Shown here piece after piece: positions 35,144-44,412 of a stretch of 64,000 bases of DNA; position 1 is the first letter of the stretch, and each line of letters starts with the position of its first letter. The notes under the pieces were generated by a model that saw nothing but the letters and a program-made list of their open reading frames with translations, had not been told where the DNA came from and did no database searches. Source of the stretch: Corynebacterium ciconiae DSM 44920. GTDB taxonomy: Bacteria; Actinomycetota; Actinomycetes; Mycobacteriales; Mycobacteriaceae. Both the position numbers and the translations under genes were made by a program. The stretch is taken from NCBI RefSeq assembly GCF_030440575.1, contig NZ_CP047189.1, forward strand, positions 2,170,001 through 2,234,000, read 5' to 3'.

Positions 35144-38100
35144 GTGCTGCCGCCCCACTACCGCGCCCGCGAGCGCGCCCCTCAGCCCCGCACGCTCATC
35201 GACATCCTCCACGCCACCGCCGAAACCTTTCCGCAGGCCGCCGCCATCGATGATGGCACCGTGCTGACCTACGCAGAACTGCTGGAGGAGGTCCGCGCCA
35301 CGGCCACACAGCTGCAGGCCTTGGGCATTGGCCGCGGCGCCCGGGTGGGCATCCGGATGGCGTCGGGAAGCGCGCAGCTGTATGTGGCGATTCTCGGCAC
35401 CATGCTGGCCGGTGCCGCCTATGTGCCCGTGGATGCGGATGACCCAGATGAGCGCGCCACGCTTGTCTTCGGCGAAGCGCAGATCGATGCGCTTATCGAC
35501 GCCACCGGGCTGCGCCTGACCACCCCGCTGACCGAGCATTATCCCGCCGGCCCACCCACCGTGGACGACGACGCGTGGATCATTTTCACCTCCGGCTCCA
35601 CCGGCACCCCGAAGGGTGTGGCGGTCACCCACCGCAGCGCCGCCGCCTTCGTGGATGCGGAATCCCGCTGGTTTTTGGTGGACGCCCCGGCCGGCCCGCT
35701 GGGCCCAGACGACCGCGTGCTGGCTGGGCTGTCCGTGGCCTTCGACGCCTCCTGCGAGGAAATGTGGCTGGCGTTTGGCCACGGCGCCTGCCTGGTGCCG
35801 GCCCCGCGGTCACTGGTGCGCTCCGGCATGGATTTAGGCCCCTGGTTGATCCGCCGTGGCATCACCGTGGTCTCTACCGTGCCCACCCTCGCTGGGCTGT
35901 GGCCTGATGAGGCCTTAGATAATGTGCGCCTGCTCATTGTGGGCGGCGAGGCCTGCCCCCAGGAACTCATCGATCGCCTAGCCACCCCGCAGCGACAGAT
36001 GTGGAACACCTACGGCCCCACCGAGGCCACGGTGGTGGCCTGCGGTACTCAGCTGCATCCCGGCGCGCCCGTGAGCATTGGCCTGCCCCTCGACGGTTGG
36101 GATCTGGCGGTGGTCGATAGCAACCGGCAGCCGGTGGCGGTGGGCGAGGTGGGAGAGCTCATCATCGGCGGGGTGGGGCTGGCCCGGTATCTGGATCCGG
36201 CCAAGGACGCCGAGAAATATGCGCCGCTTCCGGCGCTCGGTTGGGAGCGGGCCTATGCCTCGGGCGATCATGTGCGGCTGGAAGAGGATGGCCTGTACTT
36301 TGTGGGCCGGATCGACGATCAGGTGAAGATCGGCGGCCGACGCATTGAGCTCGGGGAGGTTGATGCAGGGCTGTCCGCCGTGGAAAATGTGCGCTCCTCC
36401 ACGGTGGTGGTGCAGAAAACCGGTGGCGGTGATTCCGTGCTGGTGGGCTATGTTTCCTTGAGCGATCCGGCAGCGGGCTTCGATGTGCAGCGGGCGCAGC
36501 AGCGTCTCGCTGAGCTCATGCCCGCCGCACTCGTGCCACGGCTGCATGTGATGGAAGAGCTGCCGGTGACCACGGCCGGCAAAGTGGATAAACGGGCACT
36601 GCCGTGGCCGCTGCCCAGCGCCACCGTGCACGACGCGGGCATGAATGAGACCGAGCGGTGGCTCGCCGCCGTGTGGGTGGAGGTACTCGGCGTGGCCGTG
36701 GATAGCCCCCAGGCAGACTTTTTCTCCCTCGGCGGCACCTCCCTGGCGGCCGCCACCTTGGTGGGCCGGATCCGTGAACGTATCCCCACCGTGTCCGTGC
36801 GGGATCTCTACGATAGACCCCGACTGGGGGCACTGGCCGAGTATCTCGATAGCCTCGATCCCCCTGCCACCTCCCAGCGTTCCTGCGCCCCAGTGCCGCG
36901 CCGCAGCCGGCTGATCCAGGAGGCCATCCAGCTGCCGGTGATGATGCTGCGCGCCGCCCAGTGGATCAGCTGGCTGCTGCTGGGCAATACCGTGATCCCC
37001 GCAGACTGGACGGTGCCGGTGCCGTGGCAGCTCTCCGTGCTGTGCGGGCTGGTGTTTCTCACCCCCGTGGGCCGCTTGCCGCTCGCGGCGGGGATCATCC
37101 GGCTACTCACCCGCGGCATTGTCGCCGGGGATTATCCCCGTGGGGGCGGGGTGCACCTGCGGATCTGGACGGCGGAACGAGTAGCGGATGTGTGCGGGGC
37201 CCGCTCGATATCCTCGGCTGCGTTTACGGTCAGTTTCGCCCGCATGCTCGGCGCCCAGGTGGGCAAGGGCGTGAACCTGCACACTCCCGCCCCAGTGACA
37301 GGCCTGCTGCGGCTCGGCGATTACTGCTGCGTGGAACCAGAGGTGGAACTCTCCGGCTATTGGCTCGACGGCGACATCCTGCACGTCGGCCCGGTGCGCA
37401 TCGGCGCCTATGCCCGGGTCGGCGCCCGCTCGGTGCTCCTACCAGGTAGCCGCATAGCCGAGGGCGCCCAGGTGGAGCCCGGTTCCTGTGTCACCGGGGA
37501 CAAGAAGGTAAAGAAGTGGTCCCGGTGGGCCGGCTCGCCTGCCCGCAAAGTGGGCAAGCCGAAAGACGACTTTCCTGATTCTCCCCCGCCCCGCAACGCC
37601 CGCTGGGTTCCGGTGTACTACCTCACCTCCCTGCTACTCGGGCTGGTGCCCATCGTGGCTCTAGCCGCCGGAGCCGGCGTGGTGGTGTGGGCAGCGCAGC
37701 ACCACGGCGCGGTGGGGGCGCTCGCTAGCGCCCCGCTCGGCGCCCTGGTGGCCCTGGCCGCCCTGGCAGCGGTGATTTGGACGCTGGTGCGGCTGCTCCA
37801 ACTCGGCCTTCAGCCCGGGGTGGTGCCGGTGCGCTCCGTGGGCGGCTGGCGGGCCTGGACGATCCACCGGCTCATGGACGATGCCCGCCACTACCTCTTC
37901 CCGCTCTATGCTGCGCAGCTGACCCCCGTGTGGCTACGCAGCCTCGGCGCGCGGATCGGGGCTGGCGCCGAGGTGTCCACCGCCGTGATGATCCCCGCGC
38001 TCACCGAGGTGCGCGCGGGCGCTTTCCTCGCCGATGACACCTCCATCGCCGGCTATGAACTAGGCCGAGGCTGGCTCTACGTCGACCGCTGCAAGGTGGG

Positions 38101-38989
38101 CAAGAAGAGCTTCCTCGGCAACTCGAGCGTCACCGGACCGGGCCGAAAGTTGGGCAAAAACTCGCTCGTCGCCGTTCTGTCCTCCACGCCGACCAAGGCC
38201 AAGGCGGGGTCGAACTGGTGGGGATCGCCACCGGAGCGCATGCGCCGCGTGGAGGCATGCGCCGATGATGCTGCGGCCCTGACCTACGATCCACCGGCCT
38301 CGTTGAAGGCCCGGCGCGGCGTGGTGGAAACCCTAAGGCTTTTTGCCCCCATGACCTCGGCGGTGCTGGCGGCGGCCGTGATGATCAGCCTCCAGGCCCT
38401 GCTCGCTGCCCTGTGGCCCAGCTCCCCTACGGCCGCGCTGGCGGTGCTGCTTCTCGGCGGCGGTCTGGTGCTCATGGTCGCCGGGGCGCTCGCGATGGCG
38501 GTCACCACGGCCGTGAAGTGGGTGTGCGTGCGCACCATCCGCGCCCAGGACCATCCTTTGTGGAGCCGCTTCGTCTGGCTCAATGAGCTGCAGGATGCCT
38601 TCGTAGAAACAGTGGCGGCGCCGTGGATACTCACCCACACCCTCGGCACGGCAACGCTGTCTGCGTGTCTACGCGGCCTCGGGGCGCACATTGGTGAAGG
38701 TGCGTGGATCGAGTCCTATTGGTTTCCCGAGGCGGATCTGTGCCACGTGGGTGCTGGGGCCACCGTGGGCCCTGGCACGGTGGTGCAAACCCACCTCTTT
38801 CATGACCGGGTAATGAGTCTCGGGACAGTGACCATCGGTGAAGGCGCCACCCTCGGTGCCCACTCCGTGGTGCTGCCGGGCAGCAGCATTGGCGAGTACA
38901 CCACCATCGCCCCAGCTTCTCTGGTGATGCGCGGCGATTCCGTGCCGTCCCATTCCCGCTGGCAGGGCAATCCGATCGAGCCGAGCTAG
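35144..38989 (+). CDS. Pls/PosA-family single-module NRPS, predicted cationic polypeptide (poly-lysine-like) synthetase
   Basis: A 1281-residue membrane NRPS, close to the about 1319 residues of epsilon-poly-L-lysine synthetase. Adenylation domain (about 15-490): A3 FTSGSTGTPKG near 147, A4 FDAS at 200, A5 NTYGPTEATV at 288, A8 GRIDDQVKIGGRRIELGE near 387, A10 TTAGKVDKR with Lys480. Carrier domain (about 500-575): DFFSLGGTSL with pantetheine Ser. Then no condensation or thioesterase domain; instead about six membrane helices separate three hexapeptide-repeat domains (roughly 680-810, 925-1035, 1165-1275), as in Pls, where these tandem domains perform iterative amide formation. Specificity residues read by hand alignment to PheA: D201 A202 E205 S244 I265 G267 T289 V297 V298 K480. 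The GTG start is five bases after marR. Product unproven. Confidence 0.88.
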   Translation: MLPPHYRARERAPQPRTLIDILHATAETFPQAAAIDDGTVLTYAELLEEVRATATQLQALGIGRGARVGIRMASGSAQLYVAILGTMLAGAAYVPVDADDPDERATLVFGEAQIDALIDATGLRLTTPLTEHYPAGPPTVDDDAWIIFTSGSTGTPKGVAVTHRSAAAFVDAESRWFLVDAPAGPLGPDDRVLAGLSVAFDASCEEMWLAFGHGACLVPAPRSLVRSGMDLGPWLIRRGITVVSTVPTLAGLWPDEALDNVRLLIVGGEACPQELIDRLATPQRQMWNTYGPTEATVVACGTQLHPGAPVSIGLPLDGWDLAVVDSNRQPVAVGEVGELIIGGVGLARYLDPAKDAEKYAPLPALGWERAYASGDHVRLEEDGLYFVGRIDDQVKIGGRRIELGEVDAGLSAVENVRSSTVVVQKTGGGDSVLVGYVSLSDPAAGFDVQRAQQRLAELMPAALVPRLHVMEELPVTTAGKVDKRALPWPLPSATVHDAGMNETERWLAAVWVEVLGVAVDSPQADFFSLGGTSLAAATLVGRIRERIPTVSVRDLYDRPRLGALAEYLDSLDPPATSQRSCAPVPRRSRLIQEAIQLPVMMLRAAQWISWLLLGNTVIPADWTVPVPWQLSVLCGLVFLTPVGRLPLAAGIIRLLTRGIVAGDYPRGGGVHLRIWTAERVADVCGARSISSAAFTVSFARMLGAQVGKGVNLHTPAPVTGLLRLGDYCCVEPEVELSGYWLDGDILHVGPVRIGAYARVGARSVLLPGSRIAEGAQVEPGSCVTGDKKVKKWSRWAGSPARKVGKPKDDFPDSPPPRNARWVPVYYLTSLLLGLVPIVALAAGAGVVVWAAQHHGAVGALASAPLGALVALAALAAVIWTLVRLLQLGLQPGVVPVRSVGGWRAWTIHRLMDDARHYLFPLYAAQLTPVWLRSLGARIGAGAEVSTAVMIPALTEVRAGAFLADDTSIAGYELGRGWLYVDRCKVGKKSFLGNSSVTGPGRKLGKNSLVAVLSSTPTKAKAGSNWWGSPPERMRRVEACADDAAALTYDPPASLKARRGVVETLRLFAPMTSAVLAAAVMISLQALLAALWPSSPTAALAVLLLGGGLVLMVAGALAMAVTTAVKWVCVRTIRAQDHPLWSRFVWLNELQDAFVETVAAPWILTHTLGTATLSACLRGLGAHIGEGAWIESYWFPEADLCHVGAGATVGPGTVVQTHLFHDRVMSLGTVTIGEGATLGAHSVVLPGSSIGEYTTIAPASLVMRGDSVPSHSRWQGNPIEPS

Positions 38990-39660
38990 GGCAAGTGGTA
39001 CCGGCTGCATATCGCATCGATGTGCAGCTGAAACAGCTCTTCGCCGTGGGCGGAGAATTCTGCGCCTAGGTGGCCGAAGACTTCCGCGCTGATCAGCCCC
39101 ACCGTGGCCGTCCACGTGTTGAGTATCTCCGGCAGTTGCTCTGGGCGGCAGCCCACGCCCGCGTCGAGGAGTTCTGTGCGGGCCACCGCATGCAGCGCCG
39201 GTGATAGCGGCACCTCTGGCATGTTGCCGGTTGAGAGGATGCGGGCTAGGAGCACAATGACGCGTGTTCCCGCAGCTTCTGTGCTGGCGGGGGCGTCATA
39301 GCCAACGACTGGGGTGCCGTAAAGCAGCGCCCATTGTTCGGGGTGTTCAACGGCCCACTCACGTAGCGCGAGCATGCTGCGCTCTAGGCATGCTCTGGGG
39401 GCATGGGTGGTGGTATCTGCGGCTTGTTCCACATATGAGGCAAGCTCCTCATACGACGCGATGAGCAGGATGGTGAGCAACTCATCTCGGCTGCGTACAT
39501 AGCGATACACCGCTGAGGGAGCTACCTCGAGTTGGCGGGCAATAGCGCGCACAGAAAGTTTCGCTGGCCCGTGGCCGCGGAGCTGGCGGCGCCCTTCGCG
39601 CACGATGCCTTCCTGCATGGCGGCGCGGGCTTCGGCGTGTGTTCTCCGTGGTTGGGGCAT
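38986..39660 (-). CDS. TetR/AcrR-family regulator
   Basis: A 224-residue regulator. The N-terminal helix-turn-helix is LSVRAIARQLEVAPSAVYRY within residues about 33-60; the C-terminal domain begins with EELASYVEQAADTT and includes RSMLALREWAVEHPEQWALLYG, the WHG-type (TetR_C_33) ligand domain. It overlaps the pls stop by four bases on the opposite strand and diverges from the epimerase-like gene across an 83-base intergenic region with a palindrome, so it most likely controls that gene and itself rather than pls. Confidence 0.88.
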   Translation of the reverse strand: MPQPRRTHAEARAAMQEGIVREGRRQLRGHGPAKLSVRAIARQLEVAPSAVYRYVRSRDELLTILLIASYEELASYVEQAADTTTHAPRACLERSMLALREWAVEHPEQWALLYGTPVVGYDAPASTEAAGTRVIVLLARILSTGNMPEVPLSPALHAVARTELLDAGVGCRPEQLPEILNTWTATVGLISAEVFGHLGAEFSAHGEELFQLHIDAICSRYHLP

Positions 39661-39708
39661 GTATTCAGTTTTACCTGTTGCGCCCTAGGGATGACATACC
39701 CATAATTT

Positions 39709-39727
39709 TAGAGAGCACTGTTCACTA
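39709..39727. promoter_or_regulatory. imperfect palindrome, candidate TetR operator
   Basis: TAGAGAGCACTGTTCACTA has seven of nine paired positions per half around the central C. It overlaps a TATATT -10-like hexamer (39726-39731) of the epimerase-like gene and lies between two divergent starts, as expected of an autoregulatory TetR site. Confidence 0.5.
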
Positions 39728-39743
39728 TATTGGGGAGGAGCAC

Positions 39744-40646
39744 ATGCACGCTCTCATCACCGGCGCGGGACAAATCGGGCGCGCCCTCACCACGCACCTC
39801 GACTCTTTCGGCCACACCTGCACTCTGCTGCGGCGTTCCTCCAGCCCGGTACCCGGTGCACGGGTAGTCACAGGCGATGCGGGGGATCCCGCGCTATTGC
39901 GTAGTCTCAACCAGCCAGCCTTCGATGCCATCTTCCATTGCATCCACACCTCCTATACTGAGCAGGCGTGGCGCCGCGAATTGCCCTCACGGGAACGAGC
40001 GATCATGGACTTGGCCGCCGAGTTGGATATTCCGGTGATCTTTCCCGAGTCGGTCTATGCCTTCGGCGTATCTGCTCGCGATCTCCACGAAGGCACAGCA
40101 GTTCAGCCCTGTTCCCCTCTCGGGCAGGTCCGAGCGGAACTCCTTGAGCAGCGGGCGGGCCACCGCGCCACCACAATCTCGGTCGTGGCCGCCGATCTCT
40201 GCGGCCCCACTGCTCATCGTGCGGCATCGATACCCACGCTGTCGGTGATTGCCCCTACTGCCCGAGGCGCGCGCGGATGGCTGCTCGGCGATGCCGATCT
40301 CCCCCACTCGATCACCTATCTGCCCGACCTCGCCCACGCCATGACGTACTGCGCGCACCACCGTGAGAAGATCGCCCCCGCGGGGACAGCGGTGGTGCAC
40401 TGCCCCTGCCCCGCCCCGGAAAGTATGCGCCAGCTGGCGCAGCGCGTAGCAGCCTACGCAGGCACCACCCCGAGGCTCTCGACCGTGCCTTCCTGGCTCG
40501 TGCGCGTGGCGGGCCACGCCCATCCCGTAGCCCGCGAGCTGAACAATCAGCGCTATCTGTGGCGCGAACCCGCCGTGCTTCGCCCCGGCCGACTCGGCAT
40601 CACAGCCAGCAGCTGGCCGGAGATCATCGCCGGATCGCTCAGCTAG
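39744..40646 (+). CDS. NAD(P)-dependent epimerase/dehydratase-like protein
   Basis: A 300-residue Rossmann-fold protein. The nucleotide-binding start is MHALITGAGQIGRALTTHL (GxGxIG) with Asp/Thr spacing of the extended SDR family, but the YxxxK catalytic motif is not evident: the region PESVYAFGVSARDL has Tyr without a Lys four residues on. It may therefore be an atypical NmrA/RmlD-like protein that senses or binds NADPH. ATG 39744 has GGGGAGGAG five bases upstream. Likely controlled by the divergent TetR regulator. Confidence 0.8.
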   Translation: MHALITGAGQIGRALTTHLDSFGHTCTLLRRSSSPVPGARVVTGDAGDPALLRSLNQPAFDAIFHCIHTSYTEQAWRRELPSRERAIMDLAAELDIPVIFPESVYAFGVSARDLHEGTAVQPCSPLGQVRAELLEQRAGHRATTISVVAADLCGPTAHRAASIPTLSVIAPTARGARGWLLGDADLPHSITYLPDLAHAMTYCAHHREKIAPAGTAVVHCPCPAPESMRQLAQRVAAYAGTTPRLSTVPSWLVRVAGHAHPVARELNNQRYLWREPAVLRPGRLGITASSWPEIIAGSLS

Positions 40647-40647
40647 C

Positions 40648-41553
40648 CTAGTCGCCGATCTGGTCGCGGCCGCGACGCACGATCAACGGATCAGGCTCGC
40701 CCACTAGCTCGTGGTCCTTGCCGGTGTATTCGAACTTGCTCAACACATAACGCATGGCGTTGATGCGGGCGCGCTTTTTGTCATTGGACTTAATGGTGAT
40801 CCACGGCGACTCGTCGGTGTCCGTGTAGCGGAACTGCTCCTCCTTAGCGCGGGTGTAATCATCCCACTTATCAAGGGAGGCGAGATCCATCGGCGAGAGC
40901 TTCCACTGGCGCACCGGATCCACCTGGCGGATAGCGAAGCGGGTGCGCTGCTCCTTCTGCGTGACCGAGAACCACAGCTTGGTCAAGGAAATCCCCGAGC
41001 CCATGATCATGTTCTCCAGCATGGGCACCTCGCGAAGGAACTCGGCGTGCTGGGCTTCGGTACAAAAGCCCATGACCCGCTCCACGCCGGAACGGTTGTA
41101 CCACGAGCGGTCGAAGAACACGATCTCACCGGCGCTCGGGAAATGCTCGATATAGCGCTGGAAATACCACGAGGTGGATTCGCGCGGGGAAGGCTTCTCC
41201 AACGCCACGGTGCGGGCACCGCGGGGATTGAGGTGCTCATTGAAGCGCTTAATGGTGCCGCCCTTACCGGCAGCATCGCGGCCTTCGAAAAGAATAATGT
41301 GCGCCTGGCCGGTGTCCTTGGTCCAGTTCTGCCACTTCAGCAGCTCGATCTGGAGGGCGCGTTTGACGTGCTCGTACTCCTCACGGCTCATGCGCTCGTC
41401 GTAGGGGTAGTTCTCAAACCACGTATCTACGGGGCTGCCATCGGGCTTAACGAGTACCGGATCGTCCTCATCCGAGTCATCTACGTAATAACCCTCGGTT
41501 GCCGCAAGGTCGATGACCGGCAGCTCTTCATCCTTCTTTTTCTTGTCAGCCAT
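40648..41553 (-). CDS. ppk2: polyphosphate kinase 2
   Basis: A 301-residue PPK2. The Walker A is FEGRDAAGKGGTIKRF, the lid is NPRGARTVALEKPSPRE, the second acidic region is VFFDRSWYNRSGVERVMGFC, and the family sequence WKLSPMDLASLDKWDDYTRA is complete. It uses polyphosphate to make nucleoside triphosphates (or the reverse), and corynebacterial PPK2 proteins often prefer GDP/ADP. Converges on the epimerase-like gene with a one-base gap. Single-domain length is normal. Confidence 0.95.
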   Translation of the reverse strand: MADKKKKDEELPVIDLAATEGYYVDDSDEDDPVLVKPDGSPVDTWFENYPYDERMSREEYEHVKRALQIELLKWQNWTKDTGQAHIILFEGRDAAGKGGTIKRFNEHLNPRGARTVALEKPSPRESTSWYFQRYIEHFPSAGEIVFFDRSWYNRSGVERVMGFCTEAQHAEFLREVPMLENMIMGSGISLTKLWFSVTQKEQRTRFAIRQVDPVRQWKLSPMDLASLDKWDDYTRAKEEQFRYTDTDESPWITIKSNDKKRARINAMRYVLSKFEYTGKDHELVGEPDPLIVRRGRDQIGD

Positions 41554-41609
41554 ACCAATCAGTCTAATCCCGATAGTGCTGCTCTGTTGGGCAAAAGAAG
41601 CAAATCCTT

Positions 41610-42458
41610 TTATTCGCTTGTCGACGCCACGAGCACCCCCTGCGCGCCACTCTGCTCAGCGATAGCGCGGGCCAGGGCCACGTAGCTGTCGCGGACTGGG
41701 CCGGTGCCGATGACCTCGAGGTGGCGGCGCACAGCCGCGGCGTCATCGCGGGCTGCGGGGCCGGTGATCGCTTCCCAGCCGCCGTCGAGAGCGGCCGCGA
41801 TGCTCTGCTGCATGAGGGGGCCGAGCAAGCGGCGTGCGGTATCGCTATCGTCCTGCACGGCGCACTGCTCCACCAGTTCCCTGGCTTGGGCGGCGATCGC
41901 GGCCGCGTGATTAGAGGCATGGGCCATGGCCGCGTGGTACAGCGCCCGGTGCTGCTCGGCGATGGCGATGGCGCGACCATTCATCTCTGTGATGAGCAGC
42001 TCTGCGACTGTGGCCGTAAGATCATCGCCGGTGGTGACACCCCAGCCGCAGCCGTCGAGACGCTCCACATCGGCATCGGTGCCGGAGAAAGTCATGGCTG
42101 GGTGAGCGGCGATGGTCAGCGCCCCGCGCTCGGCGAGTGGTGCGAGCACCTCCACCCCATGACTACCGGAGGTGTGAAGCACGATCTGGCGCGGCTGTAC
42201 GTGCGGGGTAATTTCTTCCACCACCGCTGCCAGCTGCGGATCGGGAACGGCGAGCACGAGCAGTTGGGCACGGGAGGCGGCTGTGCCGCAGCTGGCTATT
42301 GCGGCATGCGGCAGGCGGGCATAGGCCCGCTCGAGCGACTCTGGCGAGGGTGCCACCGCGTTATAGATGTGATGGCCTGCCGCGGCGAGCTTTTCACCGA
42401 TAGCTGTGCCTACCCGTCCAGCAGAAATGATGGAGACCCTCATGCGTGGTGCGTTCAT
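41610..42458 (-). CDS. Rossmann-like/DUF2520 protein (putative NADP-binding oxidoreductase)
   Basis: A 282-residue protein: N-terminal Rossmann domain (MRVSIISAGRVGTAIGEKLAAAGH) and C-terminal DUF2520 region with LHTSGSHGVEVLAPLAERGA and the helical block ALYHAAMAHASNHAAAIAAQA. Members lie upstream of panC-panD in other Actinobacteria and resemble ketopantoate-type reductases, but without the full catalytic Lys/Asn set the reaction is unknown. Here there is no panC neighbour; the PanC-like gene is 17 kb away. Start may be 42458 or 42443. Confidence 0.8.
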   Translation of the reverse strand: MNAPRMRVSIISAGRVGTAIGEKLAAAGHHIYNAVAPSPESLERAYARLPHAAIASCGTAASRAQLLVLAVPDPQLAAVVEEITPHVQPRQIVLHTSGSHGVEVLAPLAERGALTIAAHPAMTFSGTDADVERLDGCGWGVTTGDDLTATVAELLITEMNGRAIAIAEQHRALYHAAMAHASNHAAAIAAQARELVEQCAVQDDSDTARRLLGPLMQQSIAAALDGGWEAITGPAARDDAAAVRRHLEVIGTGPVRDSYVALARAIAEQSGAQGVLVASTSE

Positions 42459-42483
42459 GATCGCCGATGGTAGCGCACAGCAT

Positions 42484-42517
42484 ACAGCCCCAGTCCCGCA
42501 TGGGGATCTGGGGCTGT
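42484..42517. terminator. hairpin after groL
   Basis: Arms ACAGCCCCAG (42484-42493) and CTGGGGCTGT (42508-42517), ten perfect pairs around a 14-base loop, begin about 18 bases after the groL stop. No U-tract follows on the minus strand, so it is a weak terminator or a 3' stabilising stem. Confidence 0.55.
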
Positions 42518-42534
42518 GGTGCTTAAGGGGTGGG

Positions 42535-44187
<1,653 letters not shown>

Positions 44188-44320
44188 TTAGTGCTCCTTA
44201 TATACAAGTTAAGGGACGACACTCAAGCGTCGATATCGGCGGGCGCCCGCGACGGCTGTAGTTGGTGAGTGTTGGTGATGCCAACTTCACCCGCGTTTAT
44301 CGTTCATTCTTTGTTCTAGG

Positions 44321-44347
44321 CTGGCACTCGAAATGTCCAAGTGCTAA
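44321..44347 (-). promoter_or_regulatory. CIRCE element (HrcA site) upstream of groL
   Basis: On the minus strand: TTAGCACTT, nine bases, GAGTGCCAG. This matches the CIRCE consensus TTAGCACTC-N9-GAGTGCTAA at 15 of 18 arm positions. It lies about 140-166 bases before the groL ATG and should be bound by HrcA, repressing groL outside heat shock. Confidence 0.8.
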
Positions 44348-44355
44348 GACCTGTT

Positions 44356-44382
44356 CTAGCACTCTACCCTATCGAGTGCAAG
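44356..44382. promoter_or_regulatory. second CIRCE element
   Basis: CTAGCACTC, nine bases, GAGTGCAAG on the plus strand; 15 of 18 arm positions match CIRCE. It starts nine bases after the first element and lies 31-57 bases before the M20 dipeptidase ATG at 44413, so HrcA bound here could also affect that gene. Confidence 0.8.
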
Positions 44383-44412
44383 AACACCGGAATGCCGCGT
44401 ACGCTGGTCAGC

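Noticed and set aside
44210..44240. HAIR (HspR) half-site CTTGAGT upstream of groL
   Set aside because: Only one half is present; the expected ACTCAAG partner at N7 is missing, so not counted as an HspR site.
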